DNA of 64,000 nucleotides from Spongiibacter taiwanensis (GCF_023702635.1 NZ_CP098455.1:2294001-2358000), one strand, 5' to 3'; shown: positions 18,182-28,526, numbered from the stretch's first letter. Made by a program: numbers and translations. The notes: generated from the letters alone by a model not told the origin.

Positions 18182-20407
18182 GTGAATAAAATGACGAGAG
18201 ATAAAATGTGCTGGCAGTTGTCGGCGTCTGGAAGATTAGTGCGCAACGGGCTTCTGGGTTCAGCTTCGGCGGCGTTCTGTCTTTTGCCCGCTACCGCCAT
18301 GGCGGCTAAAGGGGCGGCCAGTATTATGATGGAAGAGGTAGTGGTCACTGCTCAAAAGAAAGGAATTGAGTCAGTGCAGGATGTGCCACTGACCATCAAG
18401 GCCTTTGGTGAAGCGCAACTTGAAGCGATGAACTTCAAAAACATTAGCTCCCTTGGGTTTTCTATTCCCAACGTATCCTTGGATACCAATGGCGCGACGG
18501 TCGGATTTCAGAACTTTGCCATTCGTGGTCTGGGGCTCAACAGTGGCAGCCCGTCTATCGACCCTACCGTTGGGGTGTTTGTTGATGGTGTTTACCTGGG
18601 CACCAACGCCGGGGTTCTGCTGGATAACTTTGATCTGGAAGGGGTGGAAGTGCTTCGTGGGCCACAGGGTGTGCTATTTGGGCGCAACGTGACCGGCGGG
18701 GCAGTGTTGGTCAAAACCAAACGACCTTCTGATGAGTTGACCGTTGATGCGAGAGTGGCATTGGAGACGGGGCCGCAAGTAACCTCCGATTTCAGCATTT
18801 CCGGCCCGCTCGGTGATACCGGCCTCAAGGGCAAGCTTGCTGTGTACTACACGGATGATGATGGCTGGCACACCAATGATTTTGACGGTTCCGACTTTGG
18901 TGCCGCTCACCAGACCACCGTTCGTCCAGCGTTACTGTGGGATATCAATGACGACGTAGAGCTGCTCGTCCGCTATGAAAATACCCGGGCGGCCAGTGAC
19001 GGGTCGATCGGACAAAACCGCGCATTGTTTGACCGGGACAGCTTCGACTTTGCCATTAACGAGCCCGGCTTCAGCGAGCTTGAAGTGCAAGGCCTGACCA
19101 CCGAGATGAACTGGAACCTGGGCTTCGGCACGATCACCAACATTGCCGCTTGGCGGCAGGTAGAGAACGATGGGCTGGGCGATATTGACAGTACGCCAAT
19201 GACCTCATTTCACTTCTACCAGATCACCGATCAAGAGCAGTTCAGTAATGAACTGCGTTTCACCGGCACCTTTGGTGATGTGGACGTGACGAGTGGCTTG
19301 TATTACTTCACTCAGTCTCTGCTGTATGTGGAAGAGCGCATCCTGGGTGGCGGCAGCGTTATTCGTGGCGGTGGTGGTAAGGGTGACACTGATGTGATGG
19401 GCATCTTCAACTCACTGGATTGGCGTTTTAGTGACGAGTTGACCCTGAGCGCCGGACTTCGCTACACCACCGAGAAAAAGGACGCGAGCATTGGCAGTAT
19501 TCGCAGCGGCGGTGGCAGCTATGACAGCCGTGGCTTCGTGTCTGATTTTGAAGATGACGAATCCTGGTATGACCTGTCTCCGCGGATTGGTTTTCAGTAC
19601 TATCTGAACGATGATATTAATTTTTACGGCGCCTTTTCACGGGGTTTCCGCAGCGGCGGATACAACTTCCGCTCCACTGTACCCGGTGCGCCTCCCGGTC
19701 CCTTTGATGCGGAAGAGCAGGATTCTTTCGAGCTAGGTTTCAAATCTCAGTTTCTCGATGGCAGAGCTCAGCTCAACGGTGCGATCTTCCACAACACCAT
19801 CAAGGATATTCAGCGGGAAGTCCAAGTGCCGGTCGAGGGCGTAGGGATTGCTCAGTTGATCAAAAATGTTGGCGAGGTCGAAATTCAGGGGATTGAGCTT
19901 GATGGCCAGATATCGGTCACCGACTACATCGTAATTGGCGGCTTCGTCGGCTACCTGGATGACCAGTACAAGTCGCTCAAGTTCGATATCGACGGCGATG
20001 GTGAGATCAATAGCAAAGATAAAGCCTTGCACCTGCCTCGCGCTGCTGAGCTGACCTACGGCGCCCATATTATTGTGGATACGCCGGTGAATGATTGGGG
20101 TATGGTGTCAACGCGTTTGTCGTTCAGTCATCGTGACAAGGCCTACCACCTGGAGAATAACCTGGGCTACTACAACCCCTTGGATATGTTGGATTTGAAC
20201 ATTTCCATCCTGCCCAATGACTCCAACTTCCGCTACGCGATCTTTGCCCGCAACTTGTTGGATGAGGTGAATATCACCAACGACGCGCTGCTGCCAGATA
20301 TTCCCAGTTTTGGTGGCGACGGCCCTGATGGCCCGCGCCCCGTGCCAACCTATAGCTCCTTCAATGAAGGGCGGGTGATCGGTGTGGAAGTACGCTATCA
20401 GTTTTGA
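18182..20407 (+). CDS. TonB-dependent outer-membrane receptor 1
   Basis: 741-aa TonB-dependent receptor. It has a signal peptide (about residues 1-41, ending LPATAMA), a TonB box (EEVVVTAQKK), a plug domain with FAIRGLG and the conserved VEVLRGPQGVLFGRNVTGGAV, then a 22-strand barrel ending in aromatic F (VEVRYQF). It imports a scarce or bulky substrate across the outer membrane using TonB energy. This receptor style is common for non-siderophore substrates in sphingomonads and marine gammaproteobacteria. The start is GTG 18182, with an ATG at 18191 as the alternative. It sits 56 bp after the SDR gene and before the CoA ligase gene, so the substrate is probably the one catabolised by the downstream enzymes. 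Confidence 0.93.
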   Translation: MNKMTRDKMCWQLSASGRLVRNGLLGSASAAFCLLPATAMAAKGAASIMMEEVVVTAQKKGIESVQDVPLTIKAFGEAQLEAMNFKNISSLGFSIPNVSLDTNGATVGFQNFAIRGLGLNSGSPSIDPTVGVFVDGVYLGTNAGVLLDNFDLEGVEVLRGPQGVLFGRNVTGGAVLVKTKRPSDELTVDARVALETGPQVTSDFSISGPLGDTGLKGKLAVYYTDDDGWHTNDFDGSDFGAAHQTTVRPALLWDINDDVELLVRYENTRAASDGSIGQNRALFDRDSFDFAINEPGFSELEVQGLTTEMNWNLGFGTITNIAAWRQVENDGLGDIDSTPMTSFHFYQITDQEQFSNELRFTGTFGDVDVTSGLYYFTQSLLYVEERILGGGSVIRGGGGKGDTDVMGIFNSLDWRFSDELTLSAGLRYTTEKKDASIGSIRSGGGSYDSRGFVSDFEDDESWYDLSPRIGFQYYLNDDINFYGAFSRGFRSGGYNFRSTVPGAPPGPFDAEEQDSFELGFKSQFLDGRAQLNGAIFHNTIKDIQREVQVPVEGVGIAQLIKNVGEVEIQGIELDGQISVTDYIVIGGFVGYLDDQYKSLKFDIDGDGEINSKDKALHLPRAAELTYGAHIIVDTPVNDWGMVSTRLSFSHRDKAYHLENNLGYYNPLDMLDLNISILPNDSNFRYAIFARNLLDEVNITNDALLPDIPSFGGDGPDGPRPVPTYSSFNEGRVIGVEVRYQF

Positions 20408-20474
20408 CAGTGCGCAGCATTAGTTAGCAGTAATTGCAAAATAACCGTAATAAATAGCTTTGACAGGTGAAATC

Positions 20475-22133
20475 GTGACGAATGAAATGCGCCTAACGCA
20501 ATCTTATTGGCCCGCCGATACCTCGGAGCCCTTGTGGCGTAAAACCGCAGGTGATTTGCTGAGGGAGGCGGCGCGAACGTGTCCCGGCCGGGTGGCCCTG
20601 GTGGAAGGCGTTGCCGACATCCATCAACGCCGCCGCTGGACGTATGCGGAATTGTTACAAACTGCCGAGGCGCTTGCCGGAGCGATGCTCTCCGAGTTTG
20701 CGCCGGGTGACCGGGTGGCGATTGTGGCGCCCAACTGCGCCGAGTGGATTCTGTTGCAGCATGGGATGAGTCTGGCGGGGATTGTGCTGGTGTCTATTAA
20801 TCCCGCCTATGGCGAGCAGGAGCTTGACGTCATTCTGAGTCGCTGCGGTGCGAAGGGAGTGTTTTACGCGCCCGAGTATCGCGGCCGAAATCTGCAGGCC
20901 ATCCTTGAAGGACTGGGCAAGCGCCTTGGATTTAGCAGTGCGCCGATTGAGGACCTGGCGGGCTATTGTCAATCTCGTCCCAATCGGGGCGAGCTACCTG
21001 AGGTGGCTCCGGAGGCGACCCTGCAAATTCAGTTTACCTCGGGCACCACCGGCATCCCTAAAGGCGCCTTGCTGCATCACCTGGGGGCGGTGAATACCTC
21101 TAGGTTTGTTGCTGCCCGGGCGGGCTTCCCTGAGGGCGGAGTCTGGGTAAACGCCATGCCGATGTTCCACATTGCTGGCACCGTCGTGACCTCGTTGGGT
21201 ACGCTTACCCGAAAAGGCACCTACGTGATTGTGCCTGGCTTTGAGCCCGAGCTGATTCTGGATTTGTTTGAAACCGAGAAGGGCAACGCGTCTTTGTTGG
21301 TACCCACCATGATACTGGCGATGATGAGTAGTCCTTCATTCGGCAAACGGAATCTGTCATCGGTAACCACCATTCTTACCGGCGCGGCGGATGTACCCAA
21401 AGAACTGGTGTACCGCACCAAAGAGGCCTTTGACTGCAACCTGATTATTCTGTTTGGCCAAACAGAGGTTAACGGTGTGGTCAGTCAAACCCGGATCAGC
21501 GATAGCGCCGAAGACCAAAGCTCCACCTTAGGCAGCCCCTTGCCCCAGGCCGAAGTCTGTATCCGCAATGTCGATACCGGCGAAATTCAGCCCATCGGGG
21601 AGCCTGGCGAGATCTGCGTGCGTGGCTATCAGAATATGCACGGTTATTTTCGCGACGAAGAAGCTACTCGTGAAACCATTACCGAAGAGGGTTGGCTGCG
21701 CACGGGAGATTCAGGTGTGATGGATGAGCGTGGATATATGAAAATTGCTGGCCGTCTAAAAGATATGATTATCCGCGGCGGCATGAATATCTATCCTCGA
21801 GAAATTGAGGAGGTGTTGTTTAATCACCCGGCGGTGGCCCAGGCGAGCGTTATAGGTCTGCCTGACGACTATTGGGGTGAAATTATTGCTGCGGTCATTA
21901 TCCTCGAAGAGGGCTGCCATCGTCCTGATTTCGACGAGCTATTTGCCTATAGCCGTAAGCAATTATCGGCTCATAAATCGCCAATCAAATGGGCCGTAGT
22001 TGAGAGCTTTCCTCTGACCCCCTCCGGCAAGGTGCAGAAGTTTCTGCTGAGGGAATGGGTTAACTCTGGCAAGTTGATGCTGGAAGAAATTGATAAATGT
22101 GCAGCAAAAAATAAAAATGCGGGGCTCTGCTAA
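20475..22133 (+). CDS. AMP-dependent acyl-CoA synthetase / CoA ligase
   Basis: 552-aa ANL-superfamily ligase that activates a carboxylic acid via acyl-adenylate to the CoA thioester. The ATP P-loop FTSGTTGIPKGA lies at about residues 186-197, followed by GQTEVNG (A5-like) and the hinge TGDSGVMDERGYMKIAGRLKDMI. The C-terminal catalytic Lys is in PSGKVQK. Overall it resembles medium/long-chain or cyclohexanecarboxylate-type ligases; the exact substrate cannot be read from sequence. The chosen start is GTG 20475 with AGGTG upstream; a TTG at 20460 is in frame. It links the oxidising enzymes downstream (which would yield an acid) to the acyl-CoA dehydrogenase and HgdB/Bcr-type enzymes. Confidence 0.9.
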   Translation: MTNEMRLTQSYWPADTSEPLWRKTAGDLLREAARTCPGRVALVEGVADIHQRRRWTYAELLQTAEALAGAMLSEFAPGDRVAIVAPNCAEWILLQHGMSLAGIVLVSINPAYGEQELDVILSRCGAKGVFYAPEYRGRNLQAILEGLGKRLGFSSAPIEDLAGYCQSRPNRGELPEVAPEATLQIQFTSGTTGIPKGALLHHLGAVNTSRFVAARAGFPEGGVWVNAMPMFHIAGTVVTSLGTLTRKGTYVIVPGFEPELILDLFETEKGNASLLVPTMILAMMSSPSFGKRNLSSVTTILTGAADVPKELVYRTKEAFDCNLIILFGQTEVNGVVSQTRISDSAEDQSSTLGSPLPQAEVCIRNVDTGEIQPIGEPGEICVRGYQNMHGYFRDEEATRETITEEGWLRTGDSGVMDERGYMKIAGRLKDMIIRGGMNIYPREIEEVLFNHPAVAQASVIGLPDDYWGEIIAAVIILEEGCHRPDFDELFAYSRKQLSAHKSPIKWAVVESFPLTPSGKVQKFLLREWVNSGKLMLEEIDKCAAKNKNAGLC

Positions 22134-22300
22134 GGGCCATCGCGGCATGAATTTTTACAAGGCTTGCTAGACCGGGATATCGACAACTTGAGGAGAGATT
22201 GAGTTGAATTCGCTCTAATAAGCCGACTCTTATCTCCTCTGCGTAGTTTGTCAGTGCAGGTAATAAGTAGTTAGCAGGGCGCAAATACTGTGGAGAGAAA

Positions 22301-23803
22301 ATGAATAACAAGTGGCAAAATCTTATTGCAGGAGAGTGGCGTGAGCCACTCAGTGCTTCATACATGAGTGTGATCAGTCCGGTAAATGGTCAGGTAGTCA
22401 CGGAAATACCTAAATCGGATGAGGGCGACGTAAACGATGCTGTCGCTGCAGCGCGGGCGGCCTTTGAAAGTGCCGCGTGGCGGGAAATCACAATTGAAGA
22501 TCGATCAAACATTCTTACCGCAATAGCGCATGCCATCGGCGCCAATGCCGTCGAACTTGCTAAATTGGATGTGGATTGCTGTGGGGGAACTATCACTCGA
22601 TTGAGCTCCTTTGATGTGCCCGCGGCTATCGACATCTTTATGTTTTATGCCAATGCTGTAATGAGCTACCCCTTTGTTCAGCACGGTGCAGGCAGGCCGT
22701 TGCCAGAGCTTTGGCACGCTGAAATTTTCAAAGAGCCGGTCGGTGTCTGCGGTCTGATCACGGCCTGGAATGCGCCTCTGTTGTTGTTGGCGATGAAGCT
22801 TGCGCCAGCCCTGGCCGCGGGGTGTACGGTGGTGGTGAAGCCCTCCGAGCTAACGCCGACTTCTGCTCTGCGTTTGGCAGAAATTGTGGCTGACATTCTT
22901 CCCCCTGGGGTTGTCAATGTGGTCACCGGGGAGGGCTCTGTGGTGGGCGAGGCAATGTCCCTCCACCCCGGAATCGATAAGATTTCGTTTACGGGCTCCA
23001 CTCGAATTGGTGAGCGTATCCAACGGAATGGTTCCACCACAACAAAACGTGTAGCACTTGAGTTGGGCGGTAAAGGCGCGGGCATTGTTATGCCGGATGC
23101 CGATCTGGATCTTACGATTCAGGGGGCGGCTTTTGGTGTGTTGCTAAATACCGGGCAGGCTTGCGAGTCGGGCACCCGTTTGTTGGTACACAAGGATATG
23201 TATCAATCATTTACGGCGCGCTTGGCTGAATTTATGTCGGGCTTCAAAAGTGGTAATCCCTACAATCCGGACACGGGCATTGGAGCTGTGTCATCCAAAG
23301 CGCATCTGGACAAAATTCTGGCGTATGTGGCGTCTGCCCGCGATGAGGGTGCCTCAATCCTGTGTGGTGGGCATGCGGAGGTTGTTGAAGGCTGTGAATC
23401 TGGCTTTTATATGCAGCCCACGGTGATAGCCAACGCAAGTAATGACATGACTGTTGCGAAAGAAGAAATTTTTGGCCCGGTCATCACCGTTATTCCCTAT
23501 TCAACTATCGATGAGGCAGTGAATATTGCCAATGATACTTGCTATGGACTGTCAGCAGGTATTTGGACTGGCGATATTGCCGGCGCGCAATCGTTGGCGC
23601 GCCGCCTTGATGCTGGATCGGTGTGGATAAATGATTGGCACATGATTCGATCCGATCTTCCTTTTGGCGGTTATAAGCGCAGTGGTATTGGTAGGGAAAT
23701 GGGCTTTAGTGGATTAGAGGCTTACCTTGAAACCAAAGTGGTAACGACCTCATTTGAACGTGACCCTCGGAAAAAGGCCCTGCATTCGGTCGTGCTGAAA
23801 TAG
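22301..23803 (+). CDS. NAD(P)-dependent aldehyde dehydrogenase
   Basis: 500-aa aldehyde dehydrogenase superfamily enzyme oxidising an aldehyde to the acid. The catalytic Cys288 lies in NTGQACESGTR and the general base Glu254 in ALELGGKG. The cofactor region ITAWNAPLLL and the FTGSTRIG motif are present. The start is ATG 22301 after GGAGAGAAA. It is 10 bases ahead of the iron alcohol dehydrogenase gene. The pair would take a primary alcohol to an acid that the upstream ligase could activate. Confidence 0.93.
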   Translation: MNNKWQNLIAGEWREPLSASYMSVISPVNGQVVTEIPKSDEGDVNDAVAAARAAFESAAWREITIEDRSNILTAIAHAIGANAVELAKLDVDCCGGTITRLSSFDVPAAIDIFMFYANAVMSYPFVQHGAGRPLPELWHAEIFKEPVGVCGLITAWNAPLLLLAMKLAPALAAGCTVVVKPSELTPTSALRLAEIVADILPPGVVNVVTGEGSVVGEAMSLHPGIDKISFTGSTRIGERIQRNGSTTTKRVALELGGKGAGIVMPDADLDLTIQGAAFGVLLNTGQACESGTRLLVHKDMYQSFTARLAEFMSGFKSGNPYNPDTGIGAVSSKAHLDKILAYVASARDEGASILCGGHAEVVEGCESGFYMQPTVIANASNDMTVAKEEIFGPVITVIPYSTIDEAVNIANDTCYGLSAGIWTGDIAGAQSLARRLDAGSVWINDWHMIRSDLPFGGYKRSGIGREMGFSGLEAYLETKVVTTSFERDPRKKALHSVVLK

Positions 23804-23813
23804 GAGAATCGCA

Positions 23814-25013
23814 ATGTCATCTACGGGATATTTTCAATATTTAATGCGTGCCACGGTTCATTGCGCGGTAGGTGCGTCGATTCGACTGCCGTCGCTGTTT
23901 TCCGGAATGGGCGCGAAGCGGGTTCTGATTATCAGTGATGCAGGTTTGCGTGACGTTGGAATAGTCGATGCTGTCGTCGAAATTTTCAACGCCAACGGTC
24001 GCGGTAGCAAGCCGGCGGTGGCTGGCGTGTATACCGATATCAGCGCCGATGCAGAAGTAAAGTCAATAAACGCGGCGGTGCAATTCGCTAGAGAAGTTGG
24101 CGCTGATAGTATTCTTGCGCTGGGTGGAGGGAGTGTCTTAGATGCTGCAAAAGGAGTTAAATATTGTCTCCAAAACAAACTTCAGGATGTTGCCGACGCG
24201 ATAAAAAGTGGTATAAAAATGGAGCTTTGGCCGGACGTAAAACCATCGGATATTCCTCATATTGCTGTTCCCACGACTGCAGGAACCGGAGCAGAAGTGA
24301 CCCCCGCGGCAGTTATCTACAATGCTGATGCGGGCTTTAAAGGGGTTCTGATGTCGCCATATCTCGATGCTGATATGGCGGTTCTGGATGCAAAACTTAC
24401 CGAGAAGTTGCCTGCGGCCATCACCATTGCCACTGCAATGGATGCGCTTACCCACTCGCTGGAGGCGATTGCTTCACCTACAGCTAACCATTTCACCGAT
24501 GCCCACGCGCTACGAGCAGGGCAGTTGATTGAAGAAAATTTGCCCCGCGTTATTGAAAATCCAGGTGATTTGAACGCTCGGTCGGCACTGCTTCAGGCAA
24601 GCACCATGGCATGTGATGCCGTCTCCAACAGTCTGAATGTCGCTTATGTTCATAATATTTCTCATGCCTTGGGCGGCAAGTATCGTATTCCTCATGGAGA
24701 GGCGAATGGGGTGCTGCTGCCTTTCGTGCTGGAACATATGGCGCCGTTCTATCGCGACAAGCAACAGCGTATGGCTCAGGCTCTGAATATTTTCTCAGCC
24801 GACGTTGGCGATTATCTAACCTTGACAGTGGATCGCATTCGGCTGTTACAGCAGCAAGTAGGGTTCGCGCCCACCTTTACGCGCCACTCGATACCAAAAG
24901 AGGAAGCCGCGCAGATTGTTGTTGCGGTGCAGCAGGATCCGATGGGCGGAATGGCAATGCTGCCCGAGGACAAAATTCTCGCCATTGTTGGTGCCGCCGC
25001 AGGCTGGGTCTGA
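23814..25013 (+). CDS. iron-containing alcohol dehydrogenase
   Basis: 399-aa group III (Fe-dependent) alcohol dehydrogenase. The NAD site GGGSVLDAAK and TTAGTGAEVTPAAV lie in the N-terminal half. The metal-binding His residues are in DALTHSLEA and in NISHALGGKYRIPHGEANG. It starts at ATG 23814 with AGGAG 7 bases upstream. It probably interconverts an alcohol and the aldehyde used by the preceding gene product. A decayed fragment of a second enzyme of this type lies at about 29917-30051. Confidence 0.92.
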   Translation: MSSTGYFQYLMRATVHCAVGASIRLPSLFSGMGAKRVLIISDAGLRDVGIVDAVVEIFNANGRGSKPAVAGVYTDISADAEVKSINAAVQFAREVGADSILALGGGSVLDAAKGVKYCLQNKLQDVADAIKSGIKMELWPDVKPSDIPHIAVPTTAGTGAEVTPAAVIYNADAGFKGVLMSPYLDADMAVLDAKLTEKLPAAITIATAMDALTHSLEAIASPTANHFTDAHALRAGQLIEENLPRVIENPGDLNARSALLQASTMACDAVSNSLNVAYVHNISHALGGKYRIPHGEANGVLLPFVLEHMAPFYRDKQQRMAQALNIFSADVGDYLTLTVDRIRLLQQQVGFAPTFTRHSIPKEEAAQIVVAVQQDPMGGMAMLPEDKILAIVGAAAGWV

Positions 25014-25094
25014 TAATGGCTTTGCCGTTGCCCCTGAGCTGTTCCGTCAGCACCGCAAGGCAATTACTCGCATCGCGCATTCGAGGAGAGAGCA

Positions 25095-26252
25095 ATGATA
25101 CTCAGTGAAGATCAGCGAATGATTGTGGGTGTGGCTAGGGCATTCAGTAAAGATGTCCTGTTACCCCGTTATCAGTCTTTGGATGATCACGATAGCAGAA
25201 TCCCGCAAGAAACTTTGAGGGCACTTGGTGAGCTCGGCCTAATTGCGCCGGGAAACAAGGAAGAGCACGGTGGCATTGGCTTGGATAGCGCCACCGTGGG
25301 TTTGGTGCTGGAAGCGTTGGCCGAGGGCGACTTTAACATTACGTATATTGCTTTGATCGGCAGTTTAACGTCGCAGATATTGAGTCATCACGCGGCGCCC
25401 GGCTTGGCTCGGGAGTGGGTGCCTGGCATCGTTAGAGGTGAGCATATGGTCGGGTTGGCGTTGACCGAGCCACAGGGAGGGTCAGACGCCGCAAACATTC
25501 AGTTTAGCGCCCGCGCTATTGATGGGGGCTATCTGTTAAACGGCGAGAAAACCTCAATCACTTTGGCCCACTGCGCCGATGCTTTTGTTGTTTTTGGTCG
25601 TACTGGCACTAGAGGCCAGGGGGCCTCAGGTGTGAGTGCCTTTCTTGTCAAAGGCGACAGCGAGGGACTGAGCCGCACCCGTTTTAAAGACATGGGTGGC
25701 CGGGTGATTGGACGAGGATCACTGTTTTTTGATGATGTTTTCGTTCCAAGCGAGTACCGCATCGGTGACGAGGGCGATGCCTTCAAAACAATCATGCACG
25801 GTTTTGATTTCACCAGAGCGTTGCTGGGCTTGCAATGCGTCGGCGCTGCCCAGGCCTCCTTGCGTGAGACCTGGCAGTACACTCGGGAGCGGGCCGCCTT
25901 TGGGCGTCCTATCATCGAGAACCAGGGCGTAAGCTTTCCTCTGGCTGAAGCTGAGGGTCGTCTTGAGGCGGCTAGGCAGCTCTGTCTTTATGCATTGCAG
26001 TTGAGGGACGCAGGCTTGCCCCACAGCGCCGAAGCGGCGATGTGCAAATGGATTGCACCTGAAGCTGCGGTAGAGGTTATTCATCGCTGTTTAATTACCC
26101 ATGGTCACTACGGTTGGAGTATCGAATTTCCTCATCAGCAGCGCTTGAGGGATGTTATAGGCATGGAAATCGGTGATGGGGGGGAACAGATTATGAAAAT
26201 TATTATTTCGAAAATAAGGGGGGCAAAAGTTGATTTAAATGAGAGTAATTAA
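25095..26252 (+). CDS. acyl-CoA dehydrogenase with Asp at the usual catalytic Glu position
   Basis: 385-aa acyl-CoA dehydrogenase: N-terminal helical domain, the beta-domain marks LALTEPQGGSDAANIQF and GEKTSITL, then RERAAFGRPIIENQGV and a C-terminal helix. Where many acyl-CoA dehydrogenases read IYEGT with a catalytic Glu, this one reads EIGDGGEQIMK, with Asp361. Acyl-CoA dehydrogenases acting on alicyclic CoA esters (cyclohexanecarboxyl-CoA and cyclohexenecarboxyl-CoA dehydrogenases) are known to use Asp as active-site base. That makes an alicyclic substrate attractive here but does not prove it. The start is ATG 25095 after GAGGAGAG. It lies 81 bp after the alcohol dehydrogenase gene. Confidence 0.9.
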   Translation: MILSEDQRMIVGVARAFSKDVLLPRYQSLDDHDSRIPQETLRALGELGLIAPGNKEEHGGIGLDSATVGLVLEALAEGDFNITYIALIGSLTSQILSHHAAPGLAREWVPGIVRGEHMVGLALTEPQGGSDAANIQFSARAIDGGYLLNGEKTSITLAHCADAFVVFGRTGTRGQGASGVSAFLVKGDSEGLSRTRFKDMGGRVIGRGSLFFDDVFVPSEYRIGDEGDAFKTIMHGFDFTRALLGLQCVGAAQASLRETWQYTRERAAFGRPIIENQGVSFPLAEAEGRLEAARQLCLYALQLRDAGLPHSAEAAMCKWIAPEAAVEVIHRCLITHGHYGWSIEFPHQQRLRDVIGMEIGDGGEQIMKIIISKIRGAKVDLNESN

Positions 26253-26286
26253 ATTTTAAAAAATTAATGAGGTGGAGATCGCGAAA

Positions 26287-28497
26287 ATGAAAAATTATAA
26301 ATTTTACTTTATTTTGTTTGCTGGCGCCATTTCGGCGTTTTCTAATGCTGCTGTAATAGAGGAGGTTATAGTAACTGCTCAGAAGCGTGATCAGAACGCT
26401 CAAGATGTTCCTATCGCTGTGACTGCTATCAAAGGTGAAAGCCTAGAGAGGTTAGGGTTGTCAAATGGCAGTGAGATAGCAAGTCAAATTCCAAATGTAC
26501 AAGTACAAAAGCCATATGGTGATGCGCAACCAATTTTTGCAATCCGTGGGATTGTAAATTCGGATTATAAGGCGACTACGGCTTCTCCGGTTGGTGTTTA
26601 TGTGGATGAAGTGTATTTGGGGGTGCCGACTACGCATGGTTTACAATTATTTGACGTTGATCGCATTGAGATATTAAGAGGGCCTCAAGGCACATTGTTT
26701 GGAAAAAATACTACTGGTGGGGCTGTGAGCGTCTCTACCGCGCTCCCTTCAGGAGAGCGGGGGGGGTACGTCGGTGTTGGAGTCGGCAACTTTAATAGAA
26801 TTGATTTAAAAGGTGCGTACGAGACGGCTCTCATTCCTGATATTCTGGATGTTCGTGGCGCAATAAATTCCAGCAAAGCAGACGGCCACTTTGAAAACAA
26901 GGAGCCAGGGAAAGACGATTTAGATTCCGTTGATTATTTATCGGCAAGAGGTGTTGCTTATTATCGGCCAACATCTGGATTAGATGTAATTTTTCGTTAC
27001 ACGATAGCTGATCAAGACTCAAATGCTCCCACAATTACCCCAGGGGGAACAAATATTGGTGGGTATAAACACGAAGGTAGTGCGTTTGATGTGCGGTCTG
27101 ACTATGTTGAGGCGCAAACTAACAAATTTGATCTCGCCTCGCTAAGTGTTAGCTACTCTTGGGATGAGTATTTCCTCACATCAATTACCGGTTTGGGTGA
27201 TGGTGATTATTTGAATAAGACAGATACAGATGGCTCTCCTTTAGATATTATTACCGTAGACTGGGGGACTAGCTTTGAACAAATTTCTGAAGATCTTAGG
27301 TTTGGCGGTGGTTTCGATTGGTATAATTTTATTTTTGGTTTATATCTCTCAAGGGAATCGGTTGAGGCAGATAATTTCTACCAATTTGGACGGGATAGGC
27401 CGGACGCATTTAATGGTACTCAGATAAATCAAAATTTAGAGCTTCGGCGGGATAGTTTGGCCACTTATGGGCAGGCCTCGTTTGATATTACATCCGAACT
27501 CGCCTTCACCGTGGGTCTTCGATATAGCGTCGACACCAACATGCTAAGAGATTTTGAGGTAGATTGGATAGATGGTCGTACTGGATTGCCCTCGCCAGTT
27601 GCACTGGCTGCATTTGGTTCGACGAGAACCGTTGATATTGAAGAGAGGGAGTTTGAGAACAAGGAGCTATCGGGGAAGCTTGGTTTTGATTATAAGGTCG
27701 ACGAAGCGAGCTTATTATATTTTTCGTACAGTCGAGGATATCGCAGTGGCGCATTTAATACCGGCGCGCTGTTCGAAAGCGAAACAGAAGAAGTGCTTGA
27801 GCCGGAAATTGTTGATGCGTATGAGATTGGGTTTAAGGCTCAGCTGTGGGGGCGGCAAGCTCAATTGAACAGTGCAATTTTCTATTACGATTATCAAGAT
27901 CAGCAGTTTGTTAACGTAGTTGGCATTAGCCAGCTGCTAGCAAGCGCAGATAAATCTTCTGTTATTGGTGTGGAATCGGAGCTTTTGTTAAAGCCTACGG
28001 ATCGAATAACCATTAATACCGGGTTAGGAATTTTGGAGACAGAATATAAAAAATTGGAGCTTGATGTGGCGCTGGATGCTTTAGGTTCTACCTCGCGATC
28101 AGAGGACCTTTCTGGAAATAAGCTGTTGGCAGCACCGGAAGTGAATTTTAATTTCTCTATTGATTATGTGGTTCCATTTGAAAGCAGTGATTTAATATTT
28201 CATTTAGATACGATGTACGCTAGTGAGCAGTTCTTTACGGCGTTTAATGATTACTACGATGAGGATACAGTTGGCGCAGATTTTAGGGGCATAAAGCAGG
28301 AAAGTTATTGGATGTCGAATGCTCGTATTACATATGAAATTCCTGATAAAGGGATTTCCTTTGCGGCATGGTGTAAAAATTTAGAAAATAAAGAAATCAT
28401 CGCGTACTCCATCAATGCTCAAGCGTACGGAGGATTTGATTTTAATCAGTATTTGAAACCTAGAACGTTTGGTGTAGAGGTTAAGTATATTTTTTAA
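26287..28497 (+). CDS. TonB-dependent outer-membrane receptor 2
   Basis: 736-aa TonB-dependent receptor: a short signal peptide (about 1-22, AGAISAFSNA), a TonB box EEVIVTAQKR, plug landmarks FAIRGIV and IEILRGPQGTLFGKNTTGG, and a barrel ending VEVKYIF. ATG 26287 is chosen (GGTGGAG upstream). The codon use is clearly AT-richer than receptor 1 and the genes before it, a sign of separate acquisition. It probably serves a related substrate or intermediate. Its stop is 29 bases before the next start, so it forms a unit with the small exported protein. Confidence 0.92.
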   Translation: MKNYKFYFILFAGAISAFSNAAVIEEVIVTAQKRDQNAQDVPIAVTAIKGESLERLGLSNGSEIASQIPNVQVQKPYGDAQPIFAIRGIVNSDYKATTASPVGVYVDEVYLGVPTTHGLQLFDVDRIEILRGPQGTLFGKNTTGGAVSVSTALPSGERGGYVGVGVGNFNRIDLKGAYETALIPDILDVRGAINSSKADGHFENKEPGKDDLDSVDYLSARGVAYYRPTSGLDVIFRYTIADQDSNAPTITPGGTNIGGYKHEGSAFDVRSDYVEAQTNKFDLASLSVSYSWDEYFLTSITGLGDGDYLNKTDTDGSPLDIITVDWGTSFEQISEDLRFGGGFDWYNFIFGLYLSRESVEADNFYQFGRDRPDAFNGTQINQNLELRRDSLATYGQASFDITSELAFTVGLRYSVDTNMLRDFEVDWIDGRTGLPSPVALAAFGSTRTVDIEEREFENKELSGKLGFDYKVDEASLLYFSYSRGYRSGAFNTGALFESETEEVLEPEIVDAYEIGFKAQLWGRQAQLNSAIFYYDYQDQQFVNVVGISQLLASADKSSVIGVESELLLKPTDRITINTGLGILETEYKKLELDVALDALGSTSRSEDLSGNKLLAAPEVNFNFSIDYVVPFESSDLIFHLDTMYASEQFFTAFNDYYDEDTVGADFRGIKQESYWMSNARITYEIPDKGISFAAWCKNLENKEIIAYSINAQAYGGFDFNQYLKPRTFGVEVKYIF

Positions 28498-28526
28498 ATA
28501 AATTTATGGTTTATGAGGGATTTTGT

